Assembly: GCF_037176765.1 (NCBI RefSeq)
Contig: NC_090034.1
Span: 22,150,875-22,214,874, forward strand
Direction: 5' to 3'
From: Anolis sagrei
Taxonomy: Eukaryota; Chordata; Lepidosauria; Squamata; Anolidae
Length of the DNA: 64,000 bases
Positions 62,580-64,000 of the stretch are shown here, piece by piece (within the stretch, counting starts at the first letter, position 1; each line of letters begins with the position of its first letter). The notes beneath the pieces are model-generated. The model had not been told where the DNA came from, made no database searches, and saw only the letters and a list, made by a program, of their open reading frames with translations. The translations under genes were made by a program, and so were the position numbers.

Positions 62580-63960
62580 CATTCATTCCACAGTGTAGAT
62601 GTAGCCAGAGACATCAGGATATCCTTTTTTCATTCAGATTACCTTTAGTTCTCATGTTCTTGCTGGGAGTTCGGAGCTAGGTTCTTTTTTATGGGACCAG
62701 ATAGCATTTAAAATGCTAGGAGAATATTTGAGAATGCCATAGAGGCATTTGCAAAATGTCTATCTGTGCATGCATCAACGGATGCCAAGGGTTTGTCCCC
62801 AGCCTGGGCTCCGTTCAACAAAAGTAAAGCAAAGAAGTCGAAAAACCCAGTCAGATCCTGTTGAAGGGTGGTTACCTCATCGTCATGGACGGCAAGTAAA
62901 ACATTTCCAGAAAGATAAAGAGGTGGCACGACCAGATGCCTTCTCACCTCCAGTAACTGATCTTATCTGATACCATCTTCCAGAACATCTTTCATTTCTT
63001 TCTCGCTTTGAATGGAGGCCTTTTAAGAGAGGTTTGGCCGGCTTCAGCATGAGCAAACGGGCGGAAAAATTGCAATGCTTTGCAAAACGACATCAGAATA
63101 CAATTCCCAGGTCGTTCTGGGGGCAAAAAGAGGGTTCTAAATGCCCAGATTTGGGAGGAATCCTATTGCAGCAATTCTTAAAACAAAGGAGGGAGTGGTA
63201 GGATGCTGTTTTGTGGGGTTTTATGTCTGTGTTGCTATTTGTGCCAGAAAGCTTAGTAAGAAAACACCTCCTGAGCAGCCGATAATGTCCAACAAACCCA
63301 AGGATAAGGAAGCGGCAACTCTATAGGCCATTTCAGCATGGAAATTGAACTAATTGCATTTTGGGAAGGGCTGAAGAGAGACCAAGAAAGTACTAACCCA
63401 AACCCAAGGGAAGTGGCTCCTCTATTGTCCGTAAATCTGGGGAAAACAGTTATCTGTGACTGGCCCCAACACCCTTAAACCAGTTTCAGTATTCATTCAG
63501 TTTGCACTGAATAAAAAATGGGATTTTAAAACCCCCGAACACACAGGGCTCAGTGAAACGACACTCTGCTGAGCGCTTGCGGGCCAAGAGAATGGATTAG
63601 CTGCCCAGACACAACCGGTACTAATAGGGCAGCCATTATGTGCCATAGATCTTCAGGCTGTTTCATGGGACTAAGATAAACGCAGCAGACACAAAGTCCC
63701 TCCTGGGGCTTAGTTGCAAATAATCAATCAGAGGCGTTTGATAGATGTATGAATCAATTAAGTCCACTCAAAATGGGCCTACCAACCCAAATCAACTCTG
63801 GCTATGCAATCAATGTTTATGGCAGAATAATGCTTTGCATCCATCCCAAAATTGGGGGAGGGGGGGAAGTGTCAGTTTCTCACAGCGGAAACTGGAGAGA
63901 TGAACTATATAGTCTTCTTTAGGAGGGGAATGTCTGATGAATATGACAATGACAATGAAG
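62580..63960 (+). other. Region upstream of the SCNN1B coding start, nothing assigned
   Basis: This could hold SCNN1B intron or 5' flank. No CpG-rich promoter, exon-like text or repeat terminus was recognised on either strand. Confidence 0.3.
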
Positions 63961-63961
63961 A

Positions 63962-63992
63962 AGATGATGATGACAATAATAATAATAATATA
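63962..63992 (+). repeat. Short (GAT)n/(AAT)n run at the window end
   Basis: gatgatgatgacaataataataataata near the right edge; the tract may continue beyond the window. Confidence 0.8.
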
Positions 63993-64000
63993 GAGGGATG

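Overview
The window is vertebrate nuclear DNA, almost certainly from a squamate reptile and probably a lizard. The host genes have long, repeat-filled introns with canonical GT-AG splicing. The repeats are a squamate mix: Bov-B LINE tails, Sauria-type tRNA SINEs, CR1 and L2 LINE tails, R4-like LINE tails, Penelope-like fragments, hAT, Harbinger-like and mariner-like MITEs, and many (ATT)n arrays. The species cannot be fixed from sequence alone.

Four host genes lie in the order and orientation I know from human 16p12. (1) EARS2, + strand, contributes only its last three coding exons (349-2343). (2) GGA2, + strand, is complete: 15 coding exons, 4770-21252, 513 aa. (3) COG7, + strand, is complete: 17 coding exons, 24887-44542, 768 aa, with a CpG-rich promoter and a probable non-coding first exon near 23110-23335. 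(4) SCNN1B, - strand, has 12 coding exons, 61483 down to 49528, 697 aa; its 5' non-coding exon and promoter are not recognised. I derived the exons by matching translated blocks to remembered human proteins and checking splice sites and phase; every junction keeps frame. COG7 and SCNN1B converge tail to tail across about 4.5 kb of repeats.

Functionally, GGA2 is a clathrin adaptor at the trans-Golgi network and COG7 is a subunit of the COG tether for retrograde Golgi traffic. EARS2 charges mitochondrial tRNA-Glu, and SCNN1B is the beta subunit of the epithelial sodium channel. They are neighbours by conserved synteny, not an operon or pathway.

The most interesting non-gene signal is one interspersed family, apparently the 3' part of a Penelope-like retroelement, that occurs repeatedly as head-to-head inverted pairs. 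Its most conserved block folds into a stem-loop between CTGANGA and GAAA boxes, much like a hammerhead ribozyme but with one extra base. Other points are an extra in-frame 37-codon exon in SCNN1B, a shortened GGA2 hinge with a DEELM motif, a (CTTT)n microsatellite serving as the polypyrimidine tract of a GGA2 acceptor, a 277-bp MITE with near-perfect 31-bp termini, a perfect 31-bp palindrome at a CR1 edge, and several dated nested insertions. No CRISPR array, operon, rRNA gene or free-standing tRNA gene was seen.
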